Source of the DNA: Pseudomonadota bacterium | Lineage (GTDB): Bacteria > Pseudomonadota > Gammaproteobacteria > Burkholderiales > Thiobacillaceae | Assembly (NCBI GenBank): GCA_021820845.1 | Contig: JAKADC010000010.1 | Location: 16,214-80,213 of the forward strand | DNA length: 64,000 bases | Direction: 5' to 3' | Shown here: positions 45,809-55,868 of the stretch, piece after piece | How positions within the stretch are numbered: the stretch's first letter is position 1 | Layout of the letters: every line of letters begins with the position of its first letter | The notes under the pieces: generated by a model | Told to the model about the DNA's origin: nothing | The model's database searches: none | The model's input: the letters and a program-made list of their open reading frames with translations, nothing else | Translations under genes and position numbers: made by a program

Positions 45809-46330
45809 ATGGCCAAGAAATTCAATCTGCGCGAATTTCAGACCACGCTTTCGCAGCAGTTGCTCGCGGCGGCCAGCCGCGACAATTCGGGTTCCCGGCT
45901 CGGCTTCCGCGTGGGCGACGTGAACTGGCTGGTCAGCCTGTCCGACACCGAGGAGGTGCTCCCGGTGCCGCCGATCGTCCCCGTGCCGGGTGCTCGCCGC
46001 TGGTTTCGCGGCGTCGCCAATATTCGCGGAAACCTGTTCGCGGTGAGCGATTTTTCCGATTTCATGGGGCAGGGCGCGACGCCCGAGCATGCGGACTGCC
46101 GCCTGCTGATTCCGCACCACGATTTCGGCGTGAACGCGGCCCTGCTGGTGCACGGCACGCTGGGCCTCAAGAACATCAGCCGATACCAGCCGCGCGACGC
46201 ACACGCCGAGCACCCGTGGATCGCGCGCGAATATGCCGACGAATCGGGCACGCGCTGGCGCGACATGGACTTCGGCCGCCTGCTTGGCAACGCCGGGTTT
46301 CTCGAGGCCGAGGCGCCGATCGGCAACTGA
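45809..46330 (+). CDS. pilI: CheW-like adaptor PilI
   Basis: Chemotaxis coupling protein of 173 aa with one CheW domain: FRVGDVNWLVSLSDTEEVLPVPPIVPVPGARRWFRGVANIRGNLFAVSDFSDFM is the typical pattern (SH3-like barrels). It should link the receptor PilJ with the kinase ChpA. 10 bases after pilH. Confidence 0.93.
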   Translation: MAKKFNLREFQTTLSQQLLAAASRDNSGSRLGFRVGDVNWLVSLSDTEEVLPVPPIVPVPGARRWFRGVANIRGNLFAVSDFSDFMGQGATPEHADCRLLIPHHDFGVNAALLVHGTLGLKNISRYQPRDAHAEHPWIAREYADESGTRWRDMDFGRLLGNAGFLEAEAPIGN

Positions 46331-46380
46331 TTGATCATTAAAACCGGGCGCACTGGCGCCGATGAGGAAGGACTGGAGCG

Positions 46381-48501
46381 ATGAGCATGGCTATCACGAT
46401 GAATGGCCTGAAGGGGCTGGCGGGCCGCATGACCGGGAAGGTCAAGGGCAAGGGTGGGAACGAAAACACCACCATGATCATGCAGACCGTGCGCAAGCTG
46501 GCGGACAAGGAGCCCGGCAAGGCCCCCCTGATCGGCAGCCTGCCCGTCGAAAAGCAGTATCTCTACACCGCCGGCACCCTGATCGTTTCCCTGCTCCTGG
46601 CGGCCGGCTTCACCATCTACAGTTCGATCCAGCTCGACAACCGCACCGACTACGAAACACGCGCAGGCGAACTCAAGGTGCTGTCGCAGCGCCTGCCGCT
46701 GACCGCCCAGCAGTCGGTTCTGGGTAACGCCGCCGCGTTCAAGAAGCTCGCCGCGGGAGAAAGCGGCTTCGAAACGACCTTGAAGGGCCTGACCGAAGGC
46801 GACGACAGCGTGCCCGCCACCACCGGCGCCGCGCGGGCGACGCTCGACAAGATCGACGGGCAATGGAAGAAGTTCAAGCCGCAGGTCGCGCAGATCCTGT
46901 CGCAGCAGAAGAACCTCGTGGCGATGAGCGTGAACATCAAACGCATCAACGATCTGAGCGTCGACCTGCAGGAGGTGGCCGAGCAGCTCGCCAGCCAGCT
47001 CGCCGATTCGGGCGCCAGCGTGCGCGAGGTGTCGCGCGCCAACCACCTGGTCATGCTGAGCCAGCGCCTGCCGAAAAATGCGAACCTGCTGTTGTCGTCC
47101 GAGCTGATCGATCCGGCCGTGGTGATGCAGCTGGAGAAGGACACCACGTCGTTCCGCGACACCGTGCAGGCGCTGATGGCGGGGGGGGCCAGCCGCAAGG
47201 AAGACAGCATGGCGACCCTCGAGGACCTCGGAAGCAACATGGCGGACATGGTCGAGGTGGTGGGCGCGGTGCTGGCCAACACGCAGCCGCTGCTGCAGGC
47301 CAAGGTCTCGGCCAAGAACCTCTTCACCGGCAGCGACGGCCTGCTCGCCGATACCGACCAGCTTTCGAAGGACTATCAGTCAGTCGGCGGCGTCGGCTAC
47401 CTGCTGGCCGCCCTGTTCGGCCTGCTGGCGGTCGGCTCGCTGGTGATGCTGGGGCTGGTCAACATCAACGAGACCAAGTCGCGCGCACGCAAGAGCGAAG
47501 AGGAAAACGGCCGCAACCAGGAGGCGATCCTGCGCCTGATGGACGAACTGGGCGAGCTGGCCGAGGGCAACCTCACGATCAACGCCAGCGTGACCGAGGA
47601 CATCACGGGCGCGGTGGCCGACTCGATCAACTACACCGTCGAGGAATTGCGTACCCTGGTGCGCGGGATCAACAACGCCGCGCAACAGATGGACCAGGCC
47701 GCCGGCCAGGCGGGCCAGGTGTCGGATCTGCTGCAACAGGCGGCGCGCCGCCAGACGGCCGAAATCGAGGAAACCTCGGCGGCGGTGTCGACGCTGGCGC
47801 AATCGGTGCAGCAGGTGTCGGGCAACGCCGCCGAGTCGGCCCGCGTGGCCGAGCAATCGCTGGCCGCCGCCGAGAAGGGACAGAAGGCGGTGTCCAACGC
47901 CATCGCGAGCATGAACGGACTGCGCGAGCAGATCCAGGAAACGTCGAAGCGGATCAAGCGGCTCGGCGAGTCCTCGCAGGAGATCGGCGAGATCGTCGAA
48001 CTCATTTCGGACATTACCGAACAGACCAACGTGCTGGCGCTCAACGCGGCGATCCAGGCGGCGTCCGCAGGCGAAGCCGGCCGCGGCTTCTCGGTGGTGG
48101 CGGAGGAGGTGCAGCGGCTCGCGGAACGTTCCGCCGATGCGACCAAGCAGATTGCGGCGATCGTGAAGACGATTCAGTCGGACACCCACGACACCGTGGC
48201 GGCGATGGAGGTCTCGACCCAGGGCGTGGTCGAGGGCGCCAAGCTGTCGGACGCCGCGGGCCAGACGCTCGCCGAGATCGGCGACGTGTCGAAGAAGCTG
48301 GCCGCGCTGATCGCGGACATCTCCTCGGCGACCCGAAGCCAGGCCGAATCGACCGCCAAGGTCGCCGAAACGATGCAGGACATCAAGACCATTTCGGCGC
48401 AGACGAGCAGCGGCACGCAGCAGACCGCCGACTCGATCGGCGGCATGAAGCAGCTGGCGCAGGATCTCAAGAACTCGGTTGCAGGCTTCAAGCTCGCCTG
48501 A
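46381..48501 (+). CDS. pilJ: Methyl-accepting chemotaxis protein PilJ
   Basis: Receptor of 706 aa. A cytoplasmic start of about 60 residues precedes the first membrane segment ([23 protein letters not shown]); a PilJ-type periplasmic sensor domain (about 85-330) with helical repeats follows, then the second segment ([22 protein letters not shown]), a HAMP region and the signalling coiled coil with the hairpin [28 protein letters not shown]. In Pseudomonas PilJ senses surface contact through pilin. The long pre-membrane start with [10 protein letters not shown] is unusual but has no better alternative start. Confidence 0.94.
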   Translation: MSMAITMNGLKGLAGRMTGKVKGKGGNENTTMIMQTVRKLADKEPGKAPLIGSLPVEKQYLYTAGTLIVSLLLAAGFTIYSSIQLDNRTDYETRAGELKVLSQRLPLTAQQSVLGNAAAFKKLAAGESGFETTLKGLTEGDDSVPATTGAARATLDKIDGQWKKFKPQVAQILSQQKNLVAMSVNIKRINDLSVDLQEVAEQLASQLADSGASVREVSRANHLVMLSQRLPKNANLLLSSELIDPAVVMQLEKDTTSFRDTVQALMAGGASRKEDSMATLEDLGSNMADMVEVVGAVLANTQPLLQAKVSAKNLFTGSDGLLADTDQLSKDYQSVGGVGYLLAALFGLLAVGSLVMLGLVNINETKSRARKSEEENGRNQEAILRLMDELGELAEGNLTINASVTEDITGAVADSINYTVEELRTLVRGINNAAQQMDQAAGQAGQVSDLLQQAARRQTAEIEETSAAVSTLAQSVQQVSGNAAESARVAEQSLAAAEKGQKAVSNAIASMNGLREQIQETSKRIKRLGESSQEIGEIVELISDITEQTNVLALNAAIQAASAGEAGRGFSVVAEEVQRLAERSADATKQIAAIVKTIQSDTHDTVAAMEVSTQGVVEGAKLSDAAGQTLAEIGDVSKKLAALIADISSATRSQAESTAKVAETMQDIKTISAQTSSGTQQTADSIGGMKQLAQDLKNSVAGFKLA

Positions 48502-48568
48502 TCGGAACGGCCGCGACGCACAGCGGCCCGCCCGCGCAGGCCCGGCACACAACGCAGGAACACACATC

Positions 48569-51500
48569 ATGAGCGCCTTACTCGACTACGACACCGGCCC
48601 GTTGAACTGGGTGCGCGGAGACATCGATGCCGCGCTGCAAGCCGCCCTCGGGCGCGTGCAGGCCTACGGCGTGGACGCCGACCTCACCAACGCATTGCGC
48701 CTGGCGGCGGACGACGCGCACCAGGCGACCGGCGCGCTCCGCATGGTCGGGCTGGAAGGCGCCGCGACGCTGGCGGCCGCGCTGGAGTCGTGTCTGGTCG
48801 ACATCAACGAAAACCGCCTGCAGGCGAACGACGGCTTGCTGCGCGCGATCCGCAACGCGATCGAAGGCCTGCAGCGCTGGGTGAAGGATCTGGCGGACGG
48901 GCGCGGCAGCGGCGAGCTCGCGCTGTTTCCCCTCTACAAGCGGCTGCGCGAACTGCAAGGCGCGGAGCGGGTGTTCGAAGGCGAACTCTTCTTCCCCGAT
49001 CTGCGCACGCGCGCGCAGGGCAAGGAGGCGCGCGAGGCGATGACGCAAGACGCCTTGGCGGCCGAAGTGAAAACCGCGCGCGCCGCATTCCAGCGTGGCC
49101 TGCTGGCTTTCCTGCGCAACGCCGGGGCGGAGCAGGGGCTGGCGCGGATGCGCGACGCGCTCGCCGCGATCGAGCGCATCGCGCCGTCGCAGGCCTCGCA
49201 AACCTTCTGGTGGGCGTGCGTCGGTTTCATCGACAGCCTGATCGCGCACGGCGTCGAAGCCGACTTCCACGTCAAGCAGTTGCTCGCCCGTGTCGACCTG
49301 CAGATGCGCCGCCTGATGGAGGGTTCGCCGCAGGTCGCCGAGCGCCTGCTGCGCGACGCGCTGTATTTCGTGGCGAAGAGCCAGGCGCTGGATGGCCGTG
49401 CCGCCGAAGTCCGCGCGACTTTCGGCCTCGACCGTTATCTTCCCGGCCGCGGCATGCTCGACCCCGAAGCGCTGGCCCGCATGCGTCCGGTGCTGGACGC
49501 GATGCAGGCGAGCCTCAAGGCGGCGCGCGACAGCTGGCACGCCTACGTGGACGGCAACGCGGCGCAGCTCGCACAATTTCTGACCCATCTGGAACGCATG
49601 CAACCCCAGGCGCAGATGCTGGAATCGAGCAGGCTGAAGCCTTTGCTGGACGAACTGTCCGCCGCGGCCGTCGCGACCGGCGGGCGCGAGGGGGCGGCGC
49701 GCGAGCATCTTGACCTGGAGGTCGCGTCGACGCTGCTTTTCCTGCAGAACGCGGTCGAGCGCGAAGACGTCCTCCACAGCGATTTCGCCGGCCGCGCCGA
49801 GCTCCAGCAGGCGCGCCTGCGCGCGTTGATCGAAGGCCGCGAGATGCCGGCCGATGCGATGGATTCGAGCAACCGGCGCGAAGCCGAGCGCGACATGCTG
49901 GTGCACATGGCGCAGGAAGTCGGGCAGAACCTCAAGCAGATGGAAGAAGTGCTGGACGCATTCTTCCGCGACGCCGGCGAGCGCGAGGCGCTGGCCGGTC
50001 TGCCCGCGCTGGCGCAGCAGGCCCAGGGCGCGCTGACGATGCTCGAACTGCCCGATGCCGCGAGCCTTCTGGGTGCGGCCATCGCCTCGGTCCAGACGTT
50101 CGCGCAAGCGGGATACCCCGACGAAGCCACCCAGCAACGCCTGGCTGATGCCTTCTCCAGTCTCGGGCTGTACATCGAATCGTATTGCGCGGGGCGTGCC
50201 GACGCCGCCCGCATCCTGCGCCCCGTCCTGATCGAATTCGGCGTCCTCGACGGCGGCAGCGCCGACGAGGACGCGTTCGACGATACGGTCGAATCGGGCC
50301 TGCCGACGCGGCGCGCCGAGGTCAGGGAAAATTACCTGGCGTGGCGCGACGAGCCGGGCGACGGCGCAAAAAAAAAATTCCTTGACGCCCTGACCGAACT
50401 CGACCGCGACGCCGACCTGATCGACGACGCGGCGCTGAAACAGCAGACGCGCGCGCTGCTCGACGCCTGCCGCGACGCGATCAACGCGCCGCTGTCGCTC
50501 GATGCCGAGGTCGCGGCGCTCACCGGCCCGGCGCTCCCCGAGCGGGCGGCGGAGATTCCGCCGACGATCGAAGAGACGGCCGAATCCGACACCGAAGCCG
50601 TCGTCGCCTTTGCCGAAACGGACCTCTCCCACACGCCGCCGGACGACGGGCCGCGCGAAGCGCCTGTGGTGCCAGCGGAGTCGGCGGCCATCGAAATCGC
50701 GCAGCCGCTTCTTCCGGAACCCGCCGCGCCCGCCGCGCGAGACCTGGCCGCCGACACGTTCGAGGTCGCAATCCCCGAAGGGGCCGAGGCGGAACTGCTG
50801 GACATATTCCTGGAAGAAGCCAACGAAGTGCTGGCGACCATGGGCGAGGCCGGCGAGGCCTGCCAGGGCAACCCCGACGACCAGGATGCGCTGACCGTGA
50901 TACGCCGCGGCTTCCATACGCTGAAGGGAAGCGGACGCATGGTCGGCTTGAACGAGCTGGGCGAAACCGCGTGGCGGCACGAGCAATTGATGAACGGGTG
51001 GCTGGCGGAGAAGAAGCCCGCCAGCGGCGACCTGCTGCGATTGATCGGCCACGCGCGGGCCGTGTTTCAGGACTGGGTGAACGCGCTTCAGGCCGGCCGG
51101 CCCGCAAGCTTGCCGGTGCCCGCGCTGCTGGCCGCCGTGGACCGCGTCGCGCAGGGCGAGGCGCTGGACAACAAGCCGATGGCGATGCCCGCAGCGCTCG
51201 CCGCGGGCGCACCCTCCGGTCAGCCGGACGTTTCCGCTGCGGCCGTCGCGACCGCAGACGGGGCGGTTGCGGAAACGGGGCCTGCAGTCGACGCCGAGGC
51301 GGAAGCGGGCGGCCTCGCTCCGCACGGCATCGAAGTGGTCGACGGACACGACGCGGCGATCACCCTGCTGGACATCGAAGCGGTGGCCGAAGCCGGCACC
51401 GAGGAGACGCCTGACGAAACCATCGAGATCGCGGCGATCGAGCCGCACGGCGTGCAGCCCCAGGGCGAAGCGCCGCGTGTCGAGTCGGTTCCGCCCGCAG

Positions 51501-54500
51501 CGGGGGCGCTCATCGAGTACGCGATGCCCGCGGTGCCGTCCGGCATCGAACAGCCCGGCACAGGCGCCGCGCCGCTCGAGTCCGATGCGGCGCCGGCTGT
51601 GGCGGACGAGGTCTGCATCGGGCCGGTCTGCCTGTCCGCGGGCCTCTACGAAATCTTCATGACCGAAGCGCATCAGCGCTTGGCCGTCCTGGCCGAAGAA
51701 GCCGAGCGCCACGCCGAAGCGGCAAGCACGGCGGTCAGCGAGCAGGCTCGGCGCGCGATTCACACCCTGGGCGGGATTGCGGGCACCGCGGGCATTTCCG
51801 CCCTGTCCGATTTGTCGCATGCGCTCGAGCAGTATTGGAACCGCTTCGCGCACGCGCCGCTCCCGTCCTCGCATCTGCCGCTGATGAAGGACACGATCGC
51901 GCGCCTGCACGAGATGATCGCAGGCATCGAGGGCGGCCAGTTGCCGGAGGGCGCGCAGGATCTGATCGCGACGCTCGGCGAACTGGAGGACGAACAGGCG
52001 CCGCAGGCTGCTGTTTTGGAACCGCTGTCGCCAGGCGAGGCGCCGGTGGACGACGCGGCGATTCCGGAAGAAGCCCGTTTCCCCGCGGATGTTTCCGTCG
52101 AGCCGGCCGCTGCCGCTGAAGCAGACGCCGCCGACGTGGCCGAGCCGAACGCCTCGGGCGCGGCGCTGGGCTTGTCGGAACTCGGCGCCCTCCTGCCCGA
52201 GATCAAGCACGCGACGCCGGCACCGGTGTTCGAGCGCCGCGAGGTGGCCGACGAGATCGACTTGCAGCTGCTGCCGATCTTCATCGAGGAAGCCGACACC
52301 CTCGTGCCCGACACCAGCGCGCAGCTCCGCGCCTGGAAAAACGCGCCGGCCGACACGCGTCCCCGCGATGCCCTGCGCCGCAATCTGCATACGATCAAGG
52401 GCAGCGCGCGCATGGTCGGCGCCATGCGCCTCGGCGAGCTGACCCACGTGATGGAGTCGCGCGTGATCGCCGTGATCGAAGGGCAGCTGAGCGCCGGCGC
52501 GGACATCTTCGACACGCTGGAAGCGCAGTTCGACCGTCTGGCCGATGCGGTGGAGCGCCTGAAGCGGGGCGACCTGGCGCCGGCGCTCGAAGAAGCCGCG
52601 GCCCCGCTCGAGGCGCCGGTCGAACCGGTGCTCGGGCAGGCGGAATCCGCGCCGGTCGCGGCCGCCACGGCGGATCCGCTCGCGGCCGCGCAGCCCGCCC
52701 AGCGCGACAGCAATGCGCTGACCTTGCGGGTGCGCGCCGACTGGGTCGACCGCATGGTCAACCAGGCGGGCGAAGTGGCGATTGCGCGTTCGCGGATCGA
52801 GAGCGAAGTGTTCGCGTTCAAGCGCCACGTCAACGAATTGTCGGATGCGCTGGCGCGCCTGCGCGGGCACATTCGCGAAGTCGAGATCCAGGCCGAGTCG
52901 CAGATGCAGGCGACGTTCCAGACGCAGGGCGCGGCGGAGGAATTCGACCCGCTGGAGTTCGACCGCTTTACGCGTTTCCAGGAAGTCACCCGCTTCCTGG
53001 CGGAAAGCGTGAACGACATTTCCACGGTGCAGCACATCCTGCTGGCCCGCCTCGGCGAGGCGGATGCCGCGCTGATCCAGCAGACGCGGCTGAACCGCGA
53101 ACTGCAGCAGGACTTGCTGCGGGTGCGCATGGTGCCGCTCTATTCGGTGGCCGAGCGCCTTTACCGGACCGTCCGCCAGACCGCGCGCGACGTCGGCAAG
53201 CGCGCGCAACTCGACATCCAGGGCGGCGATCTCGAGATCGACCGCTCGGTTCTGGAAAAGGTGACGGCGCCGCTGGAGCACCTGCTGCGCAACGCGCTCG
53301 CGCACGGCATCGAACCGTCCGAGGAACGGCGCGCGGCGGGCAAGGCCGAGTTCGGCGAGATCATCCTGTCGGCACGGCAGTCCGGCAACGAAATGATGCT
53401 GACCGTGAAGGACGACGGTGCCGGCCTCAACTACGCCCGCATCCGCGAAAAGGCGGAAGCGGCGGGCCTGCTGCTGCCGGGCGCCGAGCCGACCGAGACG
53501 CTGCTGGCGCAGATGATCTTCGCCGCTGGCTTCTCCACTGCGGATTCGGTGACCGAGGTGGCGGGACGCGGCGTCGGCATGGACGTGGTCAAGAGCGAGA
53601 TCTCGGCGCTGGGCGGCCGCATCGACATCGTTTCGGCGCCCGGCGTGGGCACCACGTTCAATATCTACCTGCCGCTCACGCTGGCGATGACCCAGGCGGT
53701 GATGATCCAGGCCGCCAAGCACGACTACGCGCTGCCCGCGCCGCTGGTGCAGCAGGTGCTCGAACTGAAGCCGCACGAGCTGGAACAGGCGCGGGCGGCG
53801 GGCGAACTGACGTGGCGCGGCGTGCGCTATCCGTTCTCCTACCTGCCGCATCTGCTCGGCGACAGCGAGGCCGTGCACGAGGTGCAGCGCTACAACCCGG
53901 TGGTCTTGCTGCAAAGCGGCTCCAGCCATGCGGCCGTGTTGCTCGATACGATCGAGGGCACGCGCGAAATCGTGGTCAAGAACATCGGCCCGCAGATGGC
54001 CCGCATCACCGGCGTCTCGGGCGCGACGGTGCGCGGCGACGGTCGCGTGATCCTGATCCTCAACCCGGTGCCGCTGGCGCTGCGCTGGGCGAGCCTGCCG
54101 CACGCCGCGGCGGAACGGGCGGCGCCCGCGGCCGCCGCGGAACTCAACGCCGCGCTGCAGCCGCCGCTGGTGCTGGTGGTCGACGATTCGCTTACCGTTC
54201 GCAAGATCACGACGCGCCTGCTCGCCCGGGAAGGCTTCCGCGTCGACAGCGCGAAGGACGGCGTCGACGCGCTCGAAAAAATGCGCGACCTCGTTCCCGA
54301 CGTGGTGCTGCTCGACGTCGAGATGCCGCGCATGGACGGCTTCGAGCTGGCGCGCGTGATGCGCGGCGACGCCCGCCTGAAATCGGTGCCGATCATCATG
54401 ATCACCTCGCGCACCGCCGACAAGCATCGCAGCCATGCGCTCGAGATCGGCGTCAACGTGTACCTAGGCAAGCCCTACCAGGAACAGCAGCTGCTCGATT

Positions 54501-54544
54501 CGATCGCCGAGCAGCTGGGACGGGACGTCGCGCTGCCGGCCTAG
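48569..54544 (+). CDS. chpA: Type IV pilus chemosensory hybrid kinase ChpA/PilL
   Basis: A CheA-type kinase of 1991 aa. N-terminal degenerate Hpt-like segments lie near residues 50 (HQATGALRMVG) and 480 (QQAQGALTMLEL, no His). Three Hpt domains with phospho-acceptor His follow at 783 (FHTLKGSGRMVG), 1065 (IHTLGGIAGTAG, the Lys replaced by Gly) and 1274 (LHTIKGSARMVG), joined by long Ala/Pro/Glu-rich linkers. Then come the dimerisation and ATPase domains (about 1385-1700; HLLRNALAHGIE at 1571), a CheW domain (about 1700-1840) and a receiver with Asp1916 (LLDVEMPRMDG). It is the core of pilus-driven motility control. No pilK or chpB follows. Confidence 0.95.
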   Translation: MSALLDYDTGPLNWVRGDIDAALQAALGRVQAYGVDADLTNALRLAADDAHQATGALRMVGLEGAATLAAALESCLVDINENRLQANDGLLRAIRNAIEGLQRWVKDLADGRGSGELALFPLYKRLRELQGAERVFEGELFFPDLRTRAQGKEAREAMTQDALAAEVKTARAAFQRGLLAFLRNAGAEQGLARMRDALAAIERIAPSQASQTFWWACVGFIDSLIAHGVEADFHVKQLLARVDLQMRRLMEGSPQVAERLLRDALYFVAKSQALDGRAAEVRATFGLDRYLPGRGMLDPEALARMRPVLDAMQASLKAARDSWHAYVDGNAAQLAQFLTHLERMQPQAQMLESSRLKPLLDELSAAAVATGGREGAAREHLDLEVASTLLFLQNAVEREDVLHSDFAGRAELQQARLRALIEGREMPADAMDSSNRREAERDMLVHMAQEVGQNLKQMEEVLDAFFRDAGEREALAGLPALAQQAQGALTMLELPDAASLLGAAIASVQTFAQAGYPDEATQQRLADAFSSLGLYIESYCAGRADAARILRPVLIEFGVLDGGSADEDAFDDTVESGLPTRRAEVRENYLAWRDEPGDGAKKKFLDALTELDRDADLIDDAALKQQTRALLDACRDAINAPLSLDAEVAALTGPALPERAAEIPPTIEETAESDTEAVVAFAETDLSHTPPDDGPREAPVVPAESAAIEIAQPLLPEPAAPAARDLAADTFEVAIPEGAEAELLDIFLEEANEVLATMGEAGEACQGNPDDQDALTVIRRGFHTLKGSGRMVGLNELGETAWRHEQLMNGWLAEKKPASGDLLRLIGHARAVFQDWVNALQAGRPASLPVPALLAAVDRVAQGEALDNKPMAMPAALAAGAPSGQPDVSAAAVATADGAVAETGPAVDAEAEAGGLAPHGIEVVDGHDAAITLLDIEAVAEAGTEETPDETIEIAAIEPHGVQPQGEAPRVESVPPAAGALIEYAMPAVPSGIEQPGTGAAPLESDAAPAVADEVCIGPVCLSAGLYEIFMTEAHQRLAVLAEEAERHAEAASTAVSEQARRAIHTLGGIAGTAGISALSDLSHALEQYWNRFAHAPLPSSHLPLMKDTIARLHEMIAGIEGGQLPEGAQDLIATLGELEDEQAPQAAVLEPLSPGEAPVDDAAIPEEARFPADVSVEPAAAAEADAADVAEPNASGAALGLSELGALLPEIKHATPAPVFERREVADEIDLQLLPIFIEEADTLVPDTSAQLRAWKNAPADTRPRDALRRNLHTIKGSARMVGAMRLGELTHVMESRVIAVIEGQLSAGADIFDTLEAQFDRLADAVERLKRGDLAPALEEAAAPLEAPVEPVLGQAESAPVAAATADPLAAAQPAQRDSNALTLRVRADWVDRMVNQAGEVAIARSRIESEVFAFKRHVNELSDALARLRGHIREVEIQAESQMQATFQTQGAAEEFDPLEFDRFTRFQEVTRFLAESVNDISTVQHILLARLGEADAALIQQTRLNRELQQDLLRVRMVPLYSVAERLYRTVRQTARDVGKRAQLDIQGGDLEIDRSVLEKVTAPLEHLLRNALAHGIEPSEERRAAGKAEFGEIILSARQSGNEMMLTVKDDGAGLNYARIREKAEAAGLLLPGAEPTETLLAQMIFAAGFSTADSVTEVAGRGVGMDVVKSEISALGGRIDIVSAPGVGTTFNIYLPLTLAMTQAVMIQAAKHDYALPAPLVQQVLELKPHELEQARAAGELTWRGVRYPFSYLPHLLGDSEAVHEVQRYNPVVLLQSGSSHAAVLLDTIEGTREIVVKNIGPQMARITGVSGATVRGDGRVILILNPVPLALRWASLPHAAAERAAPAAAAELNAALQPPLVLVVDDSLTVRKITTRLLAREGFRVDSAKDGVDALEKMRDLVPDVVLLDVEMPRMDGFELARVMRGDARLKSVPIIMITSRTADKHRSHALEIGVNVYLGKPYQEQQLLDSIAEQLGRDVALPA

Positions 54545-54607
54545 CGGTCGCCTCCCGTCCGCGGGCGGGATGGCGGCTGGCGCGGATTCGGTACGAGGCC
54601 GGGCGGA

Positions 54608-54640
54608 TAAAAAAACGGACGTGCGAACGTCCGTTTTTTC
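54608..54640. terminator. Bidirectional intrinsic terminator
   Basis: AAAAAACGGACGT, loop GCGA, ACGTCCGTTTTTT: a strong symmetrical hairpin between the convergent chpA and 54658-55710 genes. Confidence 0.9.
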
Positions 54641-54657
54641 CTGGCGTTGCCGAACGC

Positions 54658-55710
54658 CTAGCGCTTCAGTCCGGCGAGATCGCCGCCCGCCAGCGCGTTG
54701 AGCTGGGCGTCGCCCGCACCCGAATCGCGATGGAAGGTCGCCGACAGATGGCGCGCGGCGTCGAGCCAGTGGGCTTCAGCCGATTTCACCAGCGCCGCCA
54801 GCCGGCCCGTGTCGCCATCGTTCAGCCATGCTTCGTATGCCTGCGGCAATGCCGGGAAGAGCGCGCGGCGAAGCCCGGAAAGATTTGCCAGATAGAAGTG
54901 CAGCGACCCGGCGGCCTCGCGTTCGAGCAGCGTCGGCAGCGTCACCAGGCAGTCGGCGAGATGGTCGCGAACGGCGCGCGCCAGCAGTTCGGCGTGCCTT
55001 GACGTCAGATGGCCGAGCATCGTGTTCCAGTCTTCGCCCAGGAGCGCCTCGGCGCGCGCTTCGCCGATCTCGTGAAGGATCATCGCCTCGCTCTCCGCCT
55101 CGGCCATGCGGTCGAGGCCGCGTTCGATGTCGCGCTCGAAGCCGTAATGGGAAAACGCGCGGCCCAGCGCAGTATCCCTTTCCTTCCACTGCCATTCTTC
55201 GTACTTGTTCCACAGCAGGCGACGCACCGCGTCCATGCGCAGGAAGATCGCGCCGTCGCGCATCGCCGCCGGCGGCGCGATCAGGTCGCGCGCGTATTCG
55301 CAGCCCGCCACCAGCACCTGTACGCCCTCGCGTACTTCGGCGCGCTTGAGTTCGGCGAGCACGAAATGCGGCTTGCGGAAGTGCCCCAGACCGCTGCTGT
55401 AGACGAGTCCCTGCGGAATCAGGGCGCGGTTGATGTCGTCGGCCTCGAATGGATCGATGCCGGACGCGGTGAGCGGGAGCGGCGCGAAATCCTCTTCCTC
55501 GACCGTGTCCCAAAGGCTCTCGCGCGCGTTTAGCCAGTCGCCCAGCTCGTCCCGGGGCAACCGCGCACCGTAGGGGATCTCCATCTCCCAGCGGTAATAC
55601 TCGCGCATTTCCAGGAGGAAGGTGCACATCGTCATGTCGCGCGCGTGGCGGGCATCGGCGATGGTGCAATTCTTCTGCACCGTATCGATGAGGGCGGACA
55701 GTTCAAACAT
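54658..55710 (-). CDS. Conserved hypothetical protein (350 aa)
   Basis: I do not recognise a domain. It is soluble, mostly helical, acidic, without signal peptide or membrane segments. It contains the motif-like pieces RHARDMTMCTFLLEMREYYRWE, LGHFRKPHFVLAEL and HEIGEARAEALLG; the first (MREYYRWE) and several His/Glu (HEIGEARAE) could be metal or cofactor ligands, but this is guesswork. Its layout reminds me of a family named after Sfum_1244 found in sulfur-related bacteria; unverified. AGGAG eight bases upstream supports the ATG at 55710. Confidence 0.7.
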   Translation of the reverse strand: MFELSALIDTVQKNCTIADARHARDMTMCTFLLEMREYYRWEMEIPYGARLPRDELGDWLNARESLWDTVEEEDFAPLPLTASGIDPFEADDINRALIPQGLVYSSGLGHFRKPHFVLAELKRAEVREGVQVLVAGCEYARDLIAPPAAMRDGAIFLRMDAVRRLLWNKYEEWQWKERDTALGRAFSHYGFERDIERGLDRMAEAESEAMILHEIGEARAEALLGEDWNTMLGHLTSRHAELLARAVRDHLADCLVTLPTLLEREAAGSLHFYLANLSGLRRALFPALPQAYEAWLNDGDTGRLAALVKSAEAHWLDAARHLSATFHRDSGAGDAQLNALAGGDLAGLKR

Positions 55711-55746
55711 GAGGCACTCCTGAGGACGGCTTTATTGGGAGTGTAC

Positions 55747-55784
55747 AAATAAAAACAGCCCGTTCAACCGGACTGTTTTCAGGG
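55747..55784 (-). terminator. Intrinsic terminator after the helical-repeat protein gene
   Basis: On the minus strand AAAACAGTCCG, loop GTTGAA, CGGGCTGTTTT with one mismatch and a T-rich end, about 90 bases past the stop of the gene ending at 55869. Confidence 0.7.
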
Positions 55785-55812
55785 GTATGGCCGGGCAGAA
55801 AGGCCCGTCTGC

Positions 55813-55842
55813 GTTCCCTCGCCCGCGAACGGGCGAGGGAAC
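55813..55842. repeat. Perfect 13-base palindromic hairpin
   Basis: GTTCCCTCGCCCG (55813-55825), loop CGAA, CGGGCGAGGGAAC (55830-55842), without a T-tract. A second GC hairpin (GGGGCGCC TG GCGCCCC) follows between it and the stop of the adjacent gene. It looks like a REP-type intergenic palindrome that would protect the mRNA 3' end. Confidence 0.7.
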
Positions 55843-55868
55843 GAGGGGGCGCCTGGCGCCCCGATCGG

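Noticed and set aside
48578..54436. 1952-codon open frame antisense to chpA
   Set aside because: Composition (Arg, His, Gln, Gly) is that of a reversed high-GC frame; the sense strand has clear Hpt, kinase, CheW and receiver motifs.
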